A stretch of 64,000 nt of DNA from Cloeon dipterum (lineage: Eukaryota; Arthropoda; Insecta; Ephemeroptera; Baetidae): the NCBI RefSeq assembly GCF_949628265.1, contig NC_088788.1, positions 10,478,001 through 10,542,000 on the forward strand. Direction: 5' to 3'. This document shows, in pieces, positions 13,601 through 28,600 of this stretch. Under the pieces are notes generated by a model, which saw nothing but the letters and a program-made list of their open reading frames with translations, had not been told where the DNA came from and ran no database searches. The stretch's first letter is position 1. Every line of letters begins with the position of its first letter. The position numbers were made by a program, and so were the translations under genes.

Positions 13601-16600
13601 TAAAAAAATTGTTATGATAAAATGGCGCAACTCTCATTACTCAATTTCATTTTCGTTGTTTTTCAACACATGCACATGTCATTTTCCTGTTTAAAACATG
13701 GGCTTCATAAAATAAAATCCCTCGGGACTAGCTGGTTTTGATAAAAGCCAACAGCTGTTTGTATTTGGCAAAAATAATATTGGTTTTCAAAGAACACTCG
13801 ACCAACTAAAAAAAAAAACGAAAAAACATTTTGCATGATTCTGCAATTTTTACAGCTACGTCAGAACCAAATTACTTTTATGTCGCGTGGAAATGAAATC
13901 CGCATCTGCACGCATCCCTCGCTCCTGCCCGCCGGCGGCGAATTCGCGTACGGGGCGGGTGTGCGTGCGTCGTTTTTCGCCGAATTTGACAAATTGTCAT
14001 TTTGTTTCCCGTAGCATGTCGGGTCGAAAACAAGAGCAGCTGACGTTGGTAAAAAATGCTAGCAGGGTTATTCATACGAATCGTATGTGCGCTGTATACA
14101 TTCGAATATGCGGTGGTGGAGAAACAATAACCTACCCCATGTGCCGTGCAGCAGTCGAGGAGGCTATGCTCGGTGCTTTGTTGCTAAACCGAACAATCCG
14201 TGCGAGAGCCTGCCAGCAAAATATACATTTGCACGATGACGGAAAAGGGTTGAGAGCGAAATGAGGCGGCTCTCTCGCCAGAAATCAATCCCTCGTGCAC
14301 TCATATACTTGCCGCGCTTTCAATATGTGTAATGCAAGACCCATTTTTGCTGAAATTGCGAAATCCTGCTCTCCTGGGGGGCCGCTGCGCTCCCAGTATG
14401 TGGAACAAGCCGCGCAATGATGGCATCAGGTGCGAATTACTCACTCACTCACTCGGTTTCTTTCTTTTGTTCCTAATGCTGCTTTTCGGTGATCGCCAGA
14501 GCAATAAACTGCGGCGAAAGAGAGCAAAAGGAAGTCTCTCGATTGCTTCCACCTAGCGTTTTCACTGCTGTGCGCCGCCATAAACATTTAAAAGCCCGAG
14601 CCGATGAAAATTGAGCGGATGTATGCCTGCGAGCACGCTTTCTTACATTCCCACGATCTGCATCACATAAATATAATTCACTTTATAGGCGTTTTTTTAT
14701 GCATCTCGCCGGTAATGCAAGTGCAAGGATGTTCTTTGTTCGGAACATTTCCTCCCGACGTCCAAAAGACATAGAACGCGCCGGCTTACAAAAGAAGCAC
14801 GCGATTGTGCAGGACGACTGCGGTTTCCAATACATTGCTGCGCTTCGTATAGAATGTCAGCCTCTTTTGTTGTCTGCATTCATACTCTAGCGACTGGTCA
14901 AGCAAAATCCGCAGGGGGGAAAAGTGCAAGCCAAGCTGAAATTCACGTCTCGTACTTCTGCTTTCAAGGGAAAAGAAAAACAAATGTTAAGATAGTGGTC
15001 AGTCTGTCGTGATGTCATCACCGCACGGAAAGGCGAAGATCAACTGTTGCCGGAATTGTTTAGCTGCTTGTTGATTTTTCACTACATACTTGTTGTAACA
15101 TTCTGTCAATAACAAACACCATGGTGCAAGCAAGACATAAAAAACAAAGTAGTCAAACAAAAGTGACATATCCTATGTTTGTATTTTTTACAATCTTTAC
15201 TAGCCCATGCATTGATGACGTCATGATCCAGCGCTTCTTCGTGGCGGCTAATATAAAAAATTCCAACAGCGTTTTGATTTGCACGTCCAAAACTGTTAAT
15301 TTGCGATATCGGTGTCTCAATGACCAAAAATAAAGCGATGAAATAACGCCTCGTTATGCGATCACAATTCAATCATATACACGTTACTGTTACAAAACTT
15401 GATGAACTGCCATCATCAAGTTGCGAAATTTCAATCAAACCTGTTTATTGATTGACACAGTTTCGCACGCTGGCAGTTCATGCATCCCTTGCATACATTA
15501 AACACGATGCACATATAGCGCATGTACCCATTGTGTACACCGGTCTATTAAAGCGCAGATTTCTAATCAATAGAGAGACAAACGCGATGTTCACCTCAAC
15601 CTCTGGAAGCAGCTTGGAGGCGAGGCTGGCGCGAATATTAATTAATTACACCATAATACGCCCGTACATATAAACACGGCAGAGAGGGCTGGATGCAAGC
15701 GAATTTTCAGCTGGCAGGATCTGAAGCCGCTTTTCCCTTTGTTGCGAGGCGCATGTGGCCGACTTTTTGAAAACCGGGGGCAAGGCCAACCACCCGGGCA
15801 GCCCATCTGAGACCAAAGGTGGTAGGCCGCATTATATTAATTACCAGAACAATGCCTTTCAAGTGGTCTCTCCCTCGGAAAAGAACGCGAAAGTTCAAAG
15901 TTTTGGCCTAGAGCTCGCATGCTTTCTCAGAACTGAGTAATGAGGGCGATTTGCTCAACCCTTTGTAGCAATAATATAGTTGTTCTCAGATGGGAACAAA
16001 AGAAACTGTTCTAAAAAGAGAATAAGGAATTTCATAATTCGTTCTTACCAGCACAAAAAGCAATTAATGAGAATAAAACATCCATGGTGGAATAACTCTC
16101 TTACGTTGGGAACTTGGGTTGATATAAAAGATACAAAGAATTTCTTTCCTTGCGTAATTCCATTTTCCACGGCTAGCAAGTTTTTTTATCAAAACGTTGG
16201 CCTTCCGATTCCCTCTAGGAGACTGAGATAAAAATTTAAACATGTACCAATTCAAGTAGTTTCATTTCTGGAATTTTATACCGACCCTTGTTTAGAAAAG
16301 GAATTTTGAAATTGCTGAGTGGGTCATTACGTAATTTTTCAGGTCTTACTTTAATAAAATATTATCCCATCCTTGCAAGAGTCAAAAATTGCTTTCAATT
16401 GCGACATTGGACAGCAGAATTTTGATCTTGGGAGCTGTCGAATATTGTCGACAGCTATTATGTATTCAAAGGGCATTTTGTTGGTACGTCCTTTTGGCCC
16501 GTGTGCTCACTCAGCACTTTCTCCTGCGGCTTATTTGGAAGTAGCAGCACCCTTTTGGGGCTCGCATCGCATACACAGGAAATTGTTGCTCTATTCGCAA

Positions 16601-19600
16601 ACCACCGGCGTCGATTGTGTCGTGCCTGCCGCAATGGTGTTTCTTTTCATCGAATTTGCGCTGCCAAGTCTGCCTCAATAGCCTTTCTCGAGCACGTCTT
16701 CTGTTCGGTGCGAGATTCGGACGCATCGACGCCCTCTAATGAAGTTTTCCGTGAATTGGTGCCAACGCTGCAGTGGCAGCTGCACGCGTGATTTGGCCGC
16801 TGATGATGTGCAAGGTTCGTCGCCAAGGTTCCACTGGACATCGACGGCAAACTCGGTGTCCGTCGCGAGAGACCTCCCCTGCATCCGGCCTACATTTTGC
16901 CTCGTGCATGTGTGGCCGCTTGACAATTATTAGAATTCATGCACGCGTATATACGCCTCTCACTATTCTCCACGAATGCTCATATAAAGCGATGCTAATT
17001 AGCTCGCGTGACCTTTTGTCTTACTTGCATTGTATTTATTGGTTTTAAAAAGTCATGAGCGTATTCACACAAGGCTGCGGTGACAATTCCTCTGGAAATT
17101 ACGTTTTCGAGAAAAATAACAAATTATTATCCTCTTCAAAATCGAAAACCGAGGAAAAATTCAGCTTTTGACGTAATCGCGTGGTCAAAGATAGCGAAGG
17201 AAGAAACCGCAAGAGAGATGAGTGTGTTGTCCGCGACGACAATGAGCGGAGACCAGCAGCAGCACACGCGGCGTGAATGGAGAAGTGCGGTGCAGCTTTT
17301 GATTGGATCACACCGCAAAAGTGACGCGACCGCAAATTCCAGCCGGAGAGAAAAGCAAGCAAATATAGCGCTTATTACTGCTCCGCGAAATGAATTACGT
17401 TTTGTTAACCCGGCGTCGGCCAACAGCTCCTCAAGAACTAGTTCAAACTGCGGTTTTTAACGCGATGGGCTTGGGCTATACCATCAGACGAAATTGCACT
17501 TTCAATCATCTTCATTCTTGAGATATTTGAAAAGGAAACGAACTGCTAATATAATTCGTTGATGGAAGTTTTCTACTTTTTACGGCAGAGAAAACCCACA
17601 AAACCACAACAGAATTTCAATATTTGAATTATTTTTACAAGAAATTTCAATATAGTTTTTTTTAGTGCAGATCTTTCCTGGAAAGAAAAAGAAAAATTAA
17701 TCAAATTATTAAGATTTGACTATTTAAATTAAACATAAGTACATCTATTTGACTGTGCTATTGGGCATAAATTTTAAAATATTTTCCAGCGATAACGATG
17801 CAAATAGAATGATCAAAATGATAAAAAAAGAAACCGCATAGCCTCAAGGTCTAATTTATCAGAACCGATAAAAAGGCTGTTTTTCTTGACAATTTGTCGG
17901 CCAAAATAAATTCCCAGAATGAACTGATTACAATATAGGAATCTATCCTCTAACGCAGAAATTTAGCACGCACATCTGCGAGTTTAGCTTCGCATCTGGC
18001 AACCTGTGACACGATTGTTCAGGCAATTAGGGGCTTTTGTTGGAGCACACATTATGTCGATCAGTTCGAGACTTGAGACGTAACTGTTCCGACACCGTGT
18101 TTGAAACGAACGCATCTCATTTGGCTGCTCTTTACGGCTCTAATTCGATGATCGCGCATGCAACCCGATCCGTCGCGACTTCCAGCGAAACTAACGGCAC
18201 AACAATGCACACCGAAACAATGTAAACCAGCTGGCGCTTTTTGCTGCTCATCCCGGTCTCGCGTTCGAGGGTTTTCGTGCGTGCGAGACGTAACAACGGT
18301 TTTAACCGCAGCCGCTTTTATTGCTCCGAGACATACACTCTACATACAGTATACGATGTTTTACTGGGAATTTTTCACTTTCAGCTTAGACGATTAATCA
18401 AATTGCTTTCTTCAAATCGACGTGTGTACGGTAATACGTGTCTTGGATAAAATACACCGTTTGTTTTCTAGAAAATATGGTGAGGAATTTCATTCTATTT
18501 CCCGATGAAAGTTAATGGTTTATGGCAGACACTAAAAATCAGAATTCCATTTTCGGACTGCAACACGACGATTAGTTAAACCTTTACGAACTTCGTGCTG
18601 CAGCAGTTTTCCGATTGCAATTTCTCATCATGAACAAGTCCATCAATCAAACACATTTTCAACCACGGATCGTGCGCGATGAAAACGCATCCTCAAAACG
18701 CACGGCTCGATTCACTAAAAGAAACGCAGCAAACACACTCGTTGGCCGGAGAACAAATAAGACAACACACTCACGTCTAATGACCCAGCCAGCATTGGAG
18801 ACCCTACATAATAAGCACTCAGCCGTTGGCGCAATTTTATATTTCTCTGTTCACGCGCTATTGTTATTGTGCTCGCTGAGAGACGTTACAAAACATAATG
18901 CGCCAGAGCTGTTTGTATTTGTTCTTATAAATTGTACAATGAGCCCGCCCTTGTTTCTCGTCTGACGTGAGCGTGCTCTCCGCGAGCTCTGAAACTAGAA
19001 AATGTGTAATTCGTATAAATGAGAAATTCTCTCTCTGCAACCTATAAATTCAAAATATTTATTCCCCGCAGGAGAGAAGATTAGTAATATTTAGAGACAA
19101 TGTTTAGTTTCATAATTACATGATGGCATGCCTTGTGCACACACTTTATCTGCAATGATAGGGAAGCGCTGGCTTGGTGTTCGGTGTTCATGACCTTCCT
19201 CGTACGCCATAATTATATCACGCAGCAACTTGACGACTCTCTCTAGCTCGCCGAGAGCCCATCTGCTGCTGTATTCTCACGGTGTTTAGCTTTGCTCACA
19301 GAAAATCGGGCTTCTTTGACGGCAAGACGCAGCGAGTGTGCTTTCATTCCATAATGTATGCACGCAAAGAGAAATAAATTTTACTCGCCACGCGGTGGCA
19401 CAGATCCCAGAGCAGCTGAGACAAACAAACTGACTCGTTTTTCTTCACGTTGCTGGGTTTTATGGCTGATAAACAAATACAAAATGATTGGCTTCTCCTG
19501 CAGTTACAATTTTTTCAATCACCTTTTCGCGTAATGAGCTTGCTTTGAGATTGCTTATTCGACCTATTCAAGTAACGCCGTCGTGCTCATTAAAGCCTCG

Positions 19601-22600
19601 ATTGCGACAGGTTTTGCCGGTACATCGATCGCCGTGAAAGAAATTCCCCCGTGTCGGCTGAAAACCGCAAGCCGCGCGGGGGCGGAAATATCAACAGATG
19701 CTTAGACGCGCTTTTTAATCAATATATTCCCGTCGTATTTTCCCAATATCCGCCCGTCAGCGCTTTGTTTTTTGAATGGGCACGGATGTTGATCGCGGGC
19801 AGCCAATTGTCTCTGCGGAATGGTGACAACTTATTCTTCCCCAGCGAAATTAACGGCCGTCAATTGTGTTGTTTATAACGACGCGCTCAGGAATTCTAAT
19901 TACCGCCTTCACGTTGTCAGGTATTTTTATTCACACCGCCCTGGAAAATAACCCAGCGTGCATTGTACTAAACACAATAAAAGTGGAAGGCGTAGTCGCT
20001 TCTCGAGCAGTTCTGCAACTTTTGCTCCTTCATCCCCGCGCGGCATCCGTGCTATGGAATGCGAAACTTACGCCCTCGCCTCGATTCAGCCGAGATTGAT
20101 GAATATTTCAAGCGTTAATAATAAAGATAAAGTTGCAGCTCTTCGCTCATTTTCTGCGCCACTTATATTAGCCGTTGACGCACAGGATTCCTCTTCTTAT
20201 AAAATATTAAATAGGAAGCAGCCGTGTATACGCTTTTACGCTTTCAGTCGAGAATAAGTAGATCTCATCGCGTATAAGTGGCACGCCGGCCGATAACTCG
20301 TCAATTCGTTTTTACGGAAAACCAAGATGCGATTGCGCAACTCGAGCCGATTTGCATGTTTGTAGGTGAAGCAAAACCGGACGGACGGCAATAATGTGTG
20401 CCACGTCGTGTGCACAATACATAATAAGCAGGACTGTATTGATCAAGAAGTTTAATTCACGACGACACGAGTCACATTATTTTCACGTCTCGTCGCCGAC
20501 ACCTTGCGTATCGATTTTCGTTGCTGGCCAATTGCGTGTGACTGGTTTCGTTCGTAACACAATTATGCAACGCGCCATACGGTGTGCGTGCTATGAAAAT
20601 TATTGACCACACACATACACTTGGGCGCTATCTGCAGTCCTCGCTTCCGTTTAAATAATTCATTGCGTTTTTGAGTGAAACGGGGCCGTAGAATGGAATT
20701 ATTTCAATATTAGAAAGTGGGCGTATGTTGCCAGCCGAAATTACCATCAAGAGACAAAACAAAACCGTCCACTTTCAGCAAGCGTGTGAGAATCCTGCCG
20801 AAAATCTTCTCTCGCTTGGCCAGCTGACTCAAAAATAGAGCACCAAGCCGATTTGCATATGAGCCCCCGCAATTAGGAAACAAAGCCTCAATTGCTACTC
20901 GCCCATTTCTCACGCTCGCATAAACTCAAATTTGTTTTAACGTGCTTTGTCCTTTCGAAACCTCGGCTCGGAAGTAAGAGAAAATGCGGGCAAAGAGCAA
21001 AACTAAATGCTCTTAACTTTCACAATGTTTGAATCATGATTGTTTGAACGAGTTTTGGTTTTCAACACATCAAAATCTTTTTAAATAGTATTTTCCATTA
21101 TTTTTTCCTGCTAACTAATACATATCACATTTACATCCAAATTAACAGTTGGCAGCCTAAAATTCTTCCATTTTTTATTACAATTTATTTGCAAGTAAAT
21201 AGTCCTCAATTAAATCTTGTGTTTCAGACCTCTCGGGACGACTCCAAGTTGCCAGCGCCGACGAGTGCAGCGCCGCTGGCGGCGCCGACGGGCGCAACGC
21301 CGGTGGTGCCGGTGACGCCGCCCGCCTCGCAGCGCCTCCTGGAAGAGACCCTGCAGAGGAGCGGGCCTTACCCCATGGTGGTGGTGCCCACGAGCGGGGG
21401 CTACTGGCTCGACGGCCCTGAGCAGGAGTGCGCTTTCGACCAGCGGGGCGACCCCGTGCTGCCCGCGGCCGCCTCCGCGCCTGCCCCTGGCTGGAAGGTC
21501 AAGTTCGAGACGGACGAGACTGCCAAGTGCTACCGGAGGTTCTTCATGGGAAGGGTAAGTTTCATTGCGCTTCCTCGTCCGCAAAATTCAATGCCGACCC
21601 CCAGAGTGTACAACATAAAAACAAGAGTTGCACATTATTCCGGTAAAAATATGTTAAAAGGTTTTTAATGTTTGGCCAAATCAAATATTTCTGCGAGTTA
21701 TTAATCTCGGTCAGTCAAATATAGTGTTTTTGTTTCGCTGTTGGTAAAAAATTATTTGGGGCTTGAAATCAGGTTTATCAGTGGGAATAATTCAGTAATT
21801 CATCTCGTAAAGAAATTAGCTCTTGCAAAAGATCGCATTATTGTTCTCCTTTATCTGCCTATCATAAACTAAAATAGCATTATCAGTTGTTCATTGCGTT
21901 CATTCACGCTCAAGAACAAGTACAAATTCTTTTTTTAATCTAAAACGCAGCAATTTCGGTCTCTCTCGAGAACCTTTCTACTTTGATTGTTATTCTAAAA
22001 CCTTAGTTGAATATTAAATCGTAACCGGCTGCTCCTTTTCATGTGGACTGTCCTTTTTGCCTTAAATATTCGTCGGCCAGAATTAATTGAATCATAAAGC
22101 AGCACTACATTTCGTCACAAAAAGGGTTGAAGGGTGCAATTTGAATATTTTATATCCACATTCTGTGTAACACGCTATTCATTCCGTCCCCATTCAACCA
22201 TCTGTTGCGAGCTGCTGGCTGAATTTTTTACTACTATGTTTTAATATTTCCATCCCAACGGTGCTGTGTGCGCGAATTTTGTGCACTTTTGACGCTGTTG
22301 TTTGATATTCCGCTCTCGTGAATTGTTTCTCGCGCGCGCCAACAGCAAACTTTTCACGTGCACACACTTTATTTTACCCAACCGTCGTCTTCTCTCATTC
22401 GAGGCGACTTCTCTCTCAAATTACGACTGCTGCTTTAAAAATTATTCCCAGCACGTTTTTATCTCCTTGTGACGTGAATTCGTTTTGTGAAAGAATGAAA
22501 GAAAGAGAAATAGTATAAAATGAGAGCTGGTAATTTTTTATCACTGCTGCAGCCAGCCGCGTAACAAATCAGAGGCGAGGACATCGGATTTCGCTCCCTC

Positions 22601-25600
22601 GCTCAAACACAAAGGTGAATCATACAGAACGGTGCGAAACAGCTGAAGAAATCTCTTATCTTATCGCCTCCTTTCACGTTTTGCTGAACGTGCATTATAT
22701 GCGCCGGCTTATAGGGAAATGAAAAAGCGAACACAAATTTCACCCAGCAAAAAGAAAAACAGAATCGCGATAAGAAAATCCGAGTGTGTACGTGCTGAAA
22801 AAAAACGGAAAATAATCTAGTTCCTACTCAGGAGATAAGAAAAGTATTTTATTCGTCTGCACAAACGAACTCTTTGTGGGCGGAAGGTGTATACGAAATC
22901 GAGTCTGTGTAATGCATTTTGCGGCACACCCCTGCTGCTTCTTTCACGGGAAGTGGTTCGGCTAATGCGCAGGGCTGAAACTTAAATACTCATATTTTCA
23001 AACGGCGTGTAATAAAAACGCCGGTGTGATCAGCCAAGCGCGAATTTGGAGCTGGCTCGTTCGTTCGTTCGCATGGTGGTTAGCCAACGTGCATGGTGGC
23101 ATGGCGTGTATGTGTTTCTGGGAGTTCTTTTACCGGATAGACCGGCGGTGAGAACTTGAACTTCCGCCCTCGCGTTCGCAGTGAGCGATATGCTGGCAGC
23201 TGGCCCAACAATAAATACGTACATCAAGTCGCAACAATTGCAATGCAAGCGCCTAAGAGGGACAGCTTTTTTTCACAGGAGGGGAAATTCAATAGCAAAA
23301 ACCTGTGATGGGGAGAGCAAAATACCAAGTCCGCAGCTTGTGGTACACAGAATTTCCTTTTACCGTAAATTTGCCACACACTGTCAATGACTTTTCACGG
23401 AAAATTATATTATTTTTTTAAAGATATACTGTAATTCGAATTACTTTTATTTAAAATAATCTCAGTTGCCAATCGGGTAGAAAGACTGTAAATTAATCTC
23501 ATAATTTTCACACCATTTGATAGACGGAGACGATAGGAAACGTAAACGAGCGAAAAATGATTAAAAACCGATTAATTTTTTTTCGAGAAATGGGGAAAAT
23601 CTGAAAATTAACTGTTACTTGGTATTGATTTCTTTATTGTAAATTTTAGAAATGAATTGTTGCTAAATTCCACAAGCAATAAATTAAATGGAGCACTTGT
23701 CAGATGTAAATATGTAAAATGTTGTCCTGTCAATATCCACTATAATTTTTCTATTTCGAATTTAAAATTTCAAACAGATCGAAGCTTGTTTTTTTCACTC
23801 CTCTTTGTGTTCACCGAAGTGTTGATATCTCGATATATGTAAATTACGTAAGCTATTGTTCAATTTATGGAAAGAGCTTGTAACATTCACATTATTCATA
23901 ACGAAATCAACTCAGCGAAACGCAAATAGCTGTTATTAGCATGAATATGAGCGCATAGAGAGAGAGATTGAGTTCCGGCTGCGTGCTTCTGTTGCCTCGG
24001 AAACCAAGTTCCTAAACAAACGGGAACGGTGGGAAACTTAAGTGCAGTCTCGGCCTGGGAGGCGTTATTTTTTATCAGTAGACGCGAATCTCGGCCCTGA
24101 AGCTGGCAAAGGAAAATACAGTCTATCAGTTGGAAAGACGCAGCGGGGTGAAAGATTCAATTTGGGTGAAGGTCGCGAGTATGCAAATTCTGTGCGTCCT
24201 TTTCGACGGCAGGCAGACCGACCGACTTATCTTTGAAAGCGAAAAATATGCACGCGTTGCGCGGGCAGCACGAAAGCGGTGTTTAACCGTGCGCACGCGA
24301 ACAAACAGAACCGGCGTCTTTATCTGTTAAATAACACACAACAGTATTTGTCTCGGCGTCAGCAATGCATAATTCATACCGAGTCCGGCGCTCGACCCAT
24401 ACATTTGCATGTTAATCATTCTTCGGGCTAAGGCGCAAAAGGATGAATGGAACTCGCCCGCTCGCTTGGCCGTGGGATGCATGCACTTGTTCGTGTAAGC
24501 CTTTGTCGCTGGCTTTTTGACCTCGTTGCCGCCGCCGCCGGCTACAAAAGCGCGAACCGAGAGTGCCGCATATATGCCAAAGGGCAGTGCAAAATTCCGC
24601 CCGCGCACCCACACAAACATACATACAATAAATATACGCAGCCTGTCAACCTCCAAGGACTTCTATTTTGCATTCCTTCTGCGGTCTTTTACTTTTCATC
24701 TCCGTGGAACTCTTCCAACACTGCTACTTGCTTTTGAACACTAGCCAAAGCAATAAAACTCTATTGGCAACAACCTCAATGGTCTTACATTTTATGTTTA
24801 TTTAATTTATTTCAATGCTGCTTTTGAATGGGCTTTGCATACAGACTTCAAATATATTTCCTAATCTTCGAATGCGATTTATTTTTGAAATAAATCGACC
24901 AACAAAAATTTGTAATGAACGCAAGTACCAGTCTGAAAAAATGAAGGTAATTAATGAAATTTCAACCTATCGAAGTGTGAAGCTCTGTGCGGATTAATTC
25001 GGGATGATTAACTGTTAGTGAAATTTTGAAATGAAAAACTAATAACAAAAGATCTCGAAATGTTCAGCGGTTGTGTTGGCCCCTCAGACCATATCACCTC
25101 CAAAAAAATTAATAATCATAGAAATAGCTGCAGAGCATTCGGAATCGGCCATTTGATGATTTCAAATCTCAAAAATAAAATCTCCTGAAGTATAAATTCA
25201 ACATCGCTCTTTAAAAAAAATCAGGATGATTCAAGAAAAATTTATCGGTTCTGTGATTATCTAGGAAGAATTTATATTACTTCAATTAACTTTGCAAAAT
25301 TCCTCTCTCTCGTGTTTCACTGCCTACGTAACAAGTCGTATAAAAGACCACTTGAAGGAAAAACTAGGAGAAAAAAATGCCGCGAGCAGTGGTTTAATGC
25401 AGCTCTTACAATTTTTGAGCGGAATTTTCCAGCTTGCTGCTCTTGTATATAAACACATTTTTTCACGTGCCCTTATGAATTCCTTCTCTCGTTTTGCTCC
25501 TCTCGACACAACCCCGTTGTGAATAAAGTTTCTTTGCCTCGCAATGAAATCCACAATTCTCGTTAAACCTCCGCGACGCCATTTGAATTGCAAATCGGAG

Positions 25601-28600
25601 CAAAAAGATGAAAGACAATAAAATTGCAGCTGCAGGTGCTGATTTATCTCGGCTAAACGCAGGATGCAACTTGTAGGAACATTTTTACAGAGCTCAGAAC
25701 TCTGCTTAGCATAATTGCGAATGACAACCATGCAGGGAATGAGGAGGAAATAATTAATTTTGCCCTGGCGCGTGGGAATTCCGTCTTAATTGAATTTTCA
25801 AAAGTAACTGTCCTCCGCCGAACGAGCGTGGGAGCTCTGATCCCCATTTCCTAAATGAACTTTTCAGTTGGTTCAACCCACAGCCGGTTAATTGTTTGCG
25901 AAAGAACAAAATATATATTTACTCGACGAGATAATCTAAAATGAGGAGCAAATATTTGATTTGATAAGTGACTCATAAATGCAATGAGACCGGAAGAAAA
26001 GCATTTCGTGCTGTTTCAGTTTGCGAAACAGGCAGTATAGATTTCTGTATTGTAACAATTACGTCACCATTGGAAATAAAAATAATGTGCTTTTTACTGG
26101 AAAAGCTCGCCTGATCAAGAATCGTTAACCTCGGCTATTTTTACGATTTGGGTCGCATGCATGCATATATTCGAATGATAAAAATCCTTTCAAAAGTCAG
26201 TATATCTCCTTGGTTGGGTGAAATAAAACCGCGCTGCGCACGACTGACTGCTAGCTTCCAGGGTGAGCAGATCATTAAAAAAATTAGGCGCTGAGCAATT
26301 TCGCCTGCCGAGCAAATGAAGCAGAACAGCGGATAGACCTTAAAATGCAGGCAAATTAAGGGCCAAGTAAACGTACGCTGACGTTGACTTATAAACGGAG
26401 GAAACGTGAACGAGTTTTTTAATCTAGATGAATTATGCTCTCGACGAAATCACGTGATAAGAATATTATACAAATTCGGGGAGGGGAACCACGAGGAAGC
26501 GATGCTCCTGTTGCTCTTCTTTTTTTATATTTTATAACATTCAGGGGGAATTCGTGATGTAGTTTCTAGATCTCCTACAAGTTTTGAATTATTATGGGAT
26601 GGCGTAGCCACCAATAAATTTATCTAGCTCTCGGAAAGGGCGACCGCGCAGCTGTGGAGGGACGAGCAGAGCGTTTAAATAATTCAAATTAACGGCTTGT
26701 CTGCCAACACGTGGCCAGAATGTTTTACTTTCGAGCTGTCGCAGATTAATGCTGAAAGGGAAAGGAAAAGGCGAAAACCTGCCGTGAATTAAGTGATTTG
26801 CATGAAAGCTGGACAAGACGCAAACTATCACCGCAAGAGATGAGTGAGTGATGATTCAGACAACAAAGCAGCGGCCACACAAAAGTGCAAGAAAACGTTC
26901 CAGTTGAGGGAAAATAAGAAACCCGATACGCGGGTGTTCGGTGCATGAGTCACGAGAGCACATTCGGTCCGACCAACCGTCAACGGGGATACATGAATTC
27001 GGTTCACCTCTTCGTATAAAAGGCAGATTTTTTGCCAACTCTGTGCTTACCGGTGCTGACATAATTTGAGATGAGTCACGGCGACGCAAAACATATTGCG
27101 TTTACGCAGAGAAGAGCTCGGTGAAGTTTGATATTGTAATGAGTCCACCCCGTCTCACTTTCAGTGCGGCATTTTCACCTCGTCCGCTCGACGAACGCGA
27201 ATTAAAGCGTCTTCTCGAGGCGAAAATTGCTCCGCCTTCGGGCTTTCTATTATTTCTATATCGACGGCTGGGCGGAGAAAGCAGTCTATTTGGAGGCACG
27301 CTTTTTTTCTGTTGAAGAAGGCGCGGTCCAGATCACGCGAGTTCAATGCAACAGCTTGACCTTTCTGCTGAATGCAAATCGACTAAATTATTTCACAACT
27401 CACCAAAGATTAATATACTTGCTTTTTTTAGTCTGGTGCTCGATAAGCTGTTAAAAATAAAATAAATTTTCTTGTGTGTCCAAAAAATACTTGTTGCAAA
27501 AATAATGAAAACAAATCAATGAACTCTTTTAAATTCCACAGTGCCAAAATTCGATCAGTGTAGCCATAAAATATTTTAGTTTTAATAAATTTCATATATT
27601 AATTATATTCTCAAACATGATATTTCAAATTTTATACTCACAGTATTATGTTTGTGCTGTTTGTTGCAACACGCCAAGCTTACTTGACCAAACTGCTCTA
27701 TTGTTTTCCCCGAGCGTAATTAACCGCAGCTCCGCGATCAACGAATTAGAAGTAGAAGTCTCAAATTGCAGGCTGCCAAATTTGCGCGAGACCCTCCATT
27801 ACTCTGTCCCTGCGTCGGGTCATATACTCTATAATTTCGCGACCCATGATTGAGATTAGTGCGTGCCGGGCAGGCAAAAATGTGCCTCGTCAGCTCCAGC
27901 CGGGCGATTGATAAGACACGATCTCTCTATTACGCACCACGCCGTGTTGATAAATTAGCGAAAAACCAAGCGCTATGCGCTGCTTTAAAATGGATTGCTC
28001 TTAATTAGAGACGGCTCGAAATTTCAAGGTCTCGCACGAGCTGCATCACAGTCGCCCTTCACAGCCGAGAAATAAATTTATGTCGCTTGTTCAAATCGAC
28101 AATAACAAAATATTTCCTGGAATGCTATTCACGTTAGTAAAAATAAATTCTCTGGAGACCCATCACTGGACTGACGCTGACTTATGGTGGTTTTCCCAAA
28201 AAGGAGCGATGTTTTCGTTTTCTGTGTATGAAAGAGGTTCGTTAGAGGCCGCAATCAGATTGTGATTATTTTTTCGTGGGCGTGGGTGCACGCCGAATCA
28301 CAGCAGATGATGATGGGAACAAGCATGTGTGTGTTCCGCCGCGATATCCCTGTGTTCGACAGCTGATGAATGCTAATTTTGCTGATTGATGCTGGCGAGT
28401 TAAAACCACCTGCGGCCGCAAATAGATCACACGAACAAATGCGCCGCGCTCACATCTGCTCCACGCGCGTGCTTCTCGCGGGCTGTTTACGGCGGAACGG
28501 AATCAAATGCTACGTGAAATTCGACAAGTCCTGTGTATGGCCTGTGGGAACAACTAACGTTTATTTAAAATGCAAATGGGTCAACGTGAAATGGGTTAAA

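Larger units (their letters stand above)
10793..21227 (+). other. Rapgap1 long 5' intron
   Basis: About 10.4 kb with no exon I can support, apart from one weak first-exon candidate at 14016-14048 and a two-copy tandem repeat near 13.5 kb. GC-rich islands around 13.9, 16.6-16.9 and 17.2 kb alternate with AT-rich DNA. Intronic enhancers are plausible in an intron this size but none can be identified by reading. A short perfect hairpin (AGCTGTCGA/TCGACAGCT) lies near 16432-16455. Confidence 0.55.

Noticed and set aside
17080-17460. 126-codon plus-strand ORF
   Set aside because: Contains a GC-rich patch but no known domain and no phase-compatible splice to Rapgap1.
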